From Acidobacteriota bacterium (lineage in GTDB: Bacteria > Acidobacteriota > Blastocatellia > Pyrinomonadales > Pyrinomonadaceae), in assembly GCA_013140875.1 (NCBI GenBank), contig JABFSB010000397.1, positions 1-8,216 of the forward strand: 8,216 nucleotides of DNA, given 5' to 3'. Numbering within the stretch: the first letter of the stretch is position 1; each line of letters begins with the position of its first letter. Positions 5,565-8,216 of this stretch are shown here, one piece after another. Under the pieces are notes generated by a model. The model was not told the DNA's origin and ran no database searches. It saw only the letters and a program-made list of their open reading frames with translations. The position numbers and the translations under genes were made by a program.

Positions 5565-6080
5565 ATGTTCGGCAAAAGGACTTCGGTCATACTAGCACTA
5601 ATCTTTGCGATACAGATCCTGAGCGGCTGTTCCGGCCAGACGGCGAATTCGAATACGGCTTCTAATCAGAACGAGTCGGCCGCCGCATCCGGACCCGAAA
5701 AGGACGGCGTTAAGGACAACGTTTCGGAACTCGGCGCGTTGATAAAGTTTTCGCTTGAGCCGGACGACCTCGCGTGGAAGGAATTCCCGGCAAAAGACGA
5801 TCAGCGAAGGCGTGTGCTGGCCGTGTTTCAGTTGACCGCCGAAGATTCAAAGAAACTGGTTGAACGTGCCGCCAAGATCAGACCGGCCAAGCCCGTTTCG
5901 ATCACTACCGAGAAATGGTTCCCGACCGAACTCACCACTCAAAGCGAAATGAACAGAGACGAAGGCATCCCGGCCGTGTCCTACGCCGCCGATGAATTTT
6001 ACCTCGAACCCTTTAACGAAGGCACTCTCTCACGCGTCGATAATACCGACTTCTTCGTGCTGGAAGTTTTTGCGAAGTAG
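5565..6080 (+). CDS. Small lipoprotein of unknown function
   Basis: A 171-residue protein that I do not recognise beyond its export signal. Residues 3-5 are basic, residues 8-19 are hydrophobic, and LSGC places the lipidated cysteine at C22. A Ser/Asn/Ala-rich tether (23-45) of the kind also seen in the lipoprotein at 2347-3291 follows. The remaining domain (about 50-171) mixes acidic and basic residues, has LAVFQLTAEDSKKL (85-98) and VSITTEKWFP (111-120), and ends in FFVLEVFAK, a likely edge strand. No transmembrane segment follows the signal. The start is supported because a later start would remove the signal peptide. The gene precedes lptD on the same strand by 190 bases, a gap in which I see no gene, clear terminator or strong promoter, so co-transcription is possible but unproven. 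An outer-membrane or periplasmic role is only an inference. Confidence 0.8.
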   Translation: MFGKRTSVILALIFAIQILSGCSGQTANSNTASNQNESAAASGPEKDGVKDNVSELGALIKFSLEPDDLAWKEFPAKDDQRRRVLAVFQLTAEDSKKLVERAAKIRPAKPVSITTEKWFPTELTTQSEMNRDEGIPAVSYAADEFYLEPFNEGTLSRVDNTDFFVLEVFAK

Positions 6081-6270
6081 GTAAAGTAAGCGGTTCGTAA
6101 CTAACTAACCTCCGAAGTGTTATTGAATTTCAGCGAGAGCTATCTATCCTGCAACCGCCGCGCCCGATCACGCATCTATCAGATACCCTCGACAAATTCT
6201 CCCGAAAACGCGTCTAACTTTAATGTTTGCCTGATTTCGTCTATCATCGGGAAAGCAACTTTTCACATCA

Positions 6271-8216
6271 ATGCATTCGTCGAAAGTGATCATCGCTGCC
6301 TTGTCCGCCCTGCTATTTTTTGGCGACGGCAACGCACAGAACACTAATCCGGTCGAACGGCAGGTGGCGAATCCGATCACGGACACGCCGAACGTCAATC
6401 CCGTCGCTGCCGAGCAGAGCATCAAGCCACCCAAAACGAAAAAGACCGAGGACGACAACGCCGTCAGTCAGGGTGAGGTCGTTGTCTATTCCGAAAAGCA
6501 GACCGCCGAAGGTCCGGACGGCAAACGCATTCTGACCTACACCGGCAATGTCGATGCAAGGTTCGGCAAATACCGGATGCAGGCCGACCGCATCGTCATC
6601 TACGAGGCCGAAGATAAAATGATCGCCGAAGGCAGCGTCGTTTTTGACGAAGGCGACGATCAACGGATCACCGGTGCGAAAGCCGTTTTCAATATGAAGA
6701 CCAAACTCGGCTCGTTCGAGGATTCGACCGGATTTACCAATCAGACCAACGACGGCACGGTGATCTATTTCACCGCGCAGAAAGTCGAGCGCACCGCTCT
6801 CGATCAAGTCGTCGTCACAAAAGGCAAGTTCACCGCCTGCGACGAAGCCGTGCCAAAATGGTCGTTCACCGCCGACGAGGCCGTCATCAAAGTCAACGAT
6901 AAAGTAAAGCTGAAAAACGGGAAGTTCCGCGTCAAGGACGTGCCGATCGTGCCGATTCCTTACGCGTCGATTCCGATAAAGGAGCGCGACCGAGCCTCCG
7001 GCTTTTTAACACCTACTTTCGGATTTTCCGGCAATAAAGGCGTCCGCATTCAGGGCGCTTATTTTCAAACGCTCGGACGTTCGGCGGACGTTACTATCCG
7101 GGGCGATATCTATTCGTCACGCGGCGTAGGTTATGGTTTCGACGTGCGAACGCGAACGAACGACCGCTCGTTCTTCGACTTTGGATTGTATGCCGTAAAG
7201 GACCGCATCTTCGGATCGAAGGCCGACGCGACGCATCCCGATCAGGGCGGTTCGATATTTTATGCCGAAGGTGTGCAGTATTTTTCAAACGGCTGGACCG
7301 CCGCCGCCGACGTGCGCGTAACATCGAACCTTGCGTTCAGACAGGTTTTTTCGGACGGAGTGCAGCAGATCATTTCGCCGATCGAAGTTTCGCAGGCATT
7401 CGGCAACAAGAGCTGGGGCAATTACACGCTCGATCTGCTGGCACGAACACAGGTCGTCTCGATCCCGAACGTGACCATCAGCACACGCAATCTGCCAAGC
7501 GTCCATTTTGAAAAACGCCCGTCGCGGCTTTCATTTTTGAAGGGAATCTACTTTTCGTTCAAGACCGGTGTCGAGGGCGTTTCACGTCGCGAAACCGTTG
7601 CGGACACGGCGCTTTACGCGTCGCAAACCGGCAGTGCCGCACCGGTCAGGACTCCGCTGTTCGGTCTGCGATACGACGCCTATCCGCAGGTCACGATCCC
7701 GATCAATACCAAGTATGTGAACTTCACCGCCACCGGATCGCTGCGCGTGACCTATTACGCGAACTCGTTCAATGACATGAGGCGGGTGGTCGAAAAAGAC
7801 CTGGTGCGAAAGTATGGCGAATTCGAATTCGATGTCCGTCCGGTTGCGTGGGCGAAAAATTATTACGGCAACAGCAACGAATTCAAATTCCGCCACGTGA
7901 TCGAACCATTCGTCACCTATCGTTATATAAACGGCGTAAGCAATTTCAAAAACATAATCAGGTTCGATCAGCTCGACACCATTACCGACACAAACGAGAT
8001 CGAATTCGGCGTTGCAAACCGCATTTACACCCGCCGTTATGCCGAAGCGATCACGCCCGAAGCACGGCGGCTGCTCTCGAAGGTCCGTGCATCGAACGGA
8101 GCAGCCCTCGCTTCGTCCTCGATAATCGATGACGCGGATAATCCGCCGCAGACCGAACGCACCGACGCAGTTTCATCGATCCGCTCAATCATCGCCGAGG
8201 CGGCAAAGCGAAAAAA
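6271..8216 (+). CDS. lptD: LPS-assembly outer-membrane protein LptD (OstA/Imp), 3' end cut by the window
   Basis: The first 648 codons of an outer-membrane LptD, open to the window end. LptD with the lipoprotein LptE forms the translocon that inserts lipopolysaccharide into the outer leaflet. A signal peptide (residues 1-22, hydrophobic 6-17, cleavage after GNA) starts the protein, and a Pro/Lys-rich stretch follows. The LptA-like N-terminal domain runs from about 68 to 200 (TYTGNVDARFGKYRMQADRI, then FTAC at 187-190). The family motif follows: WSFTADEAVIKVNDKV, then the run from PYASIPIKERDRASGFLTPTFG. The barrel follows, with IEPFVTYRYINGV (545-557) and FDQLDTITDTNEIEFG (565-580) clearly LptD. 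The ATG at 6271 is the first start after an in-frame TGA near 6229, but no strong ribosome-binding site precedes it. C190 is the only Cys seen so far. The last 57 visible residues look like an unusual insertion. Confidence 0.95.
   Translation, partial: MHSSKVIIAALSALLFFGDGNAQNTNPVERQVANPITDTPNVNPVAAEQSIKPPKTKKTEDDNAVSQGEVVVYSEKQTAEGPDGKRILTYTGNVDARFGKYRMQADRIVIYEAEDKMIAEGSVVFDEGDDQRITGAKAVFNMKTKLGSFEDSTGFTNQTNDGTVIYFTAQKVERTALDQVVVTKGKFTACDEAVPKWSFTADEAVIKVNDKVKLKNGKFRVKDVPIVPIPYASIPIKERDRASGFLTPTFGFSGNKGVRIQGAYFQTLGRSADVTIRGDIYSSRGVGYGFDVRTRTNDRSFFDFGLYAVKDRIFGSKADATHPDQGGSIFYAEGVQYFSNGWTAAADVRVTSNLAFRQVFSDGVQQIISPIEVSQAFGNKSWGNYTLDLLARTQVVSIPNVTISTRNLPSVHFEKRPSRLSFLKGIYFSFKTGVEGVSRRETVADTALYASQTGSAAPVRTPLFGLRYDAYPQVTIPINTKYVNFTATGSLRVTYYANSFNDMRRVVEKDLVRKYGEFEFDVRPVAWAKNYYGNSNEFKFRHVIEPFVTYRYINGVSNFKNIIRFDQLDTITDTNEIEFGVANRIYTRRYAEAITPEARRLLSKVRASNGAALASSSIIDDADNPPQTERTDAVSSIRSIIAEAAKRK

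Noticed and set aside
6081..6270. A promoter directly before lptD.
   Set aside because: Pieces resembling -35 and -10 boxes are present but none with good spacing and match; I could not choose one.
6313..6807. A 164-codon open frame on the minus strand inside lptD.
   Set aside because: It lies wholly antisense to a well-supported LptD domain and its translation shows no domain I recognise; high GC third positions of lptD explain the long frame.

Overview
The window looks like chromosomal DNA of a Gram-negative bacterium, most likely an acidobacterium of the Blastocatellia/Pyrinomonadales kind. That placement is inference: moderate GC, an outer-membrane LPS-assembly protein (LptD), two lipoproteins with Asn/Ala/Ser-rich tethers, a stand-alone large subunit of a B12-dependent acyl-CoA mutase, and a four-helix-bundle (S23/IVP-like) protein. 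No single marker here proves it.

Left part (1-5254), all genes on the minus strand: a four-helix-bundle protein (5-358); a pair of 7-bp-periodic repeat arrays (367-401 and 441-475); an acyl-CoA mutase large subunit (479-2152) whose two specificity positions are Phe and Gln, as in isobutyryl-CoA mutase rather than methylmalonyl-CoA mutase; a palindrome-rich gap (2153-2346) with a terminator and a possible operator; a lipoprotein made of two tandem NTF2-like domains (2347-3291); a spinster-like MFS transporter (3445-4788); and a hicBA toxin-antitoxin pair (4809-5254) in which the HicA toxin frame appears broken by a frameshift close to its start.

Middle (5255-5564): a 310-base divergent intergenic region with a candidate minus-strand promoter for hicBA, several short palindromes, and a plus-strand promoter placed so close to the next start codon that the transcript may be leaderless.

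Right part (5565-8216), plus strand: a small lipoprotein of unknown function (5565-6080) and the first 648 codons of lptD (6271 to the window end). LptD is the outer-membrane translocon that inserts LPS.

The genes do not form one pathway. The window is mostly ordinary housekeeping and accessory genes. The points most worth a second look are the heptad repeat arrays beside the four-helix-bundle gene, the isobutyryl-type specificity of the mutase with a palindrome at its start, and the frameshifted hicA beside an intact hicB. I saw no CRISPR array, tRNA, rRNA, insertion sequence or clearly new defence system.
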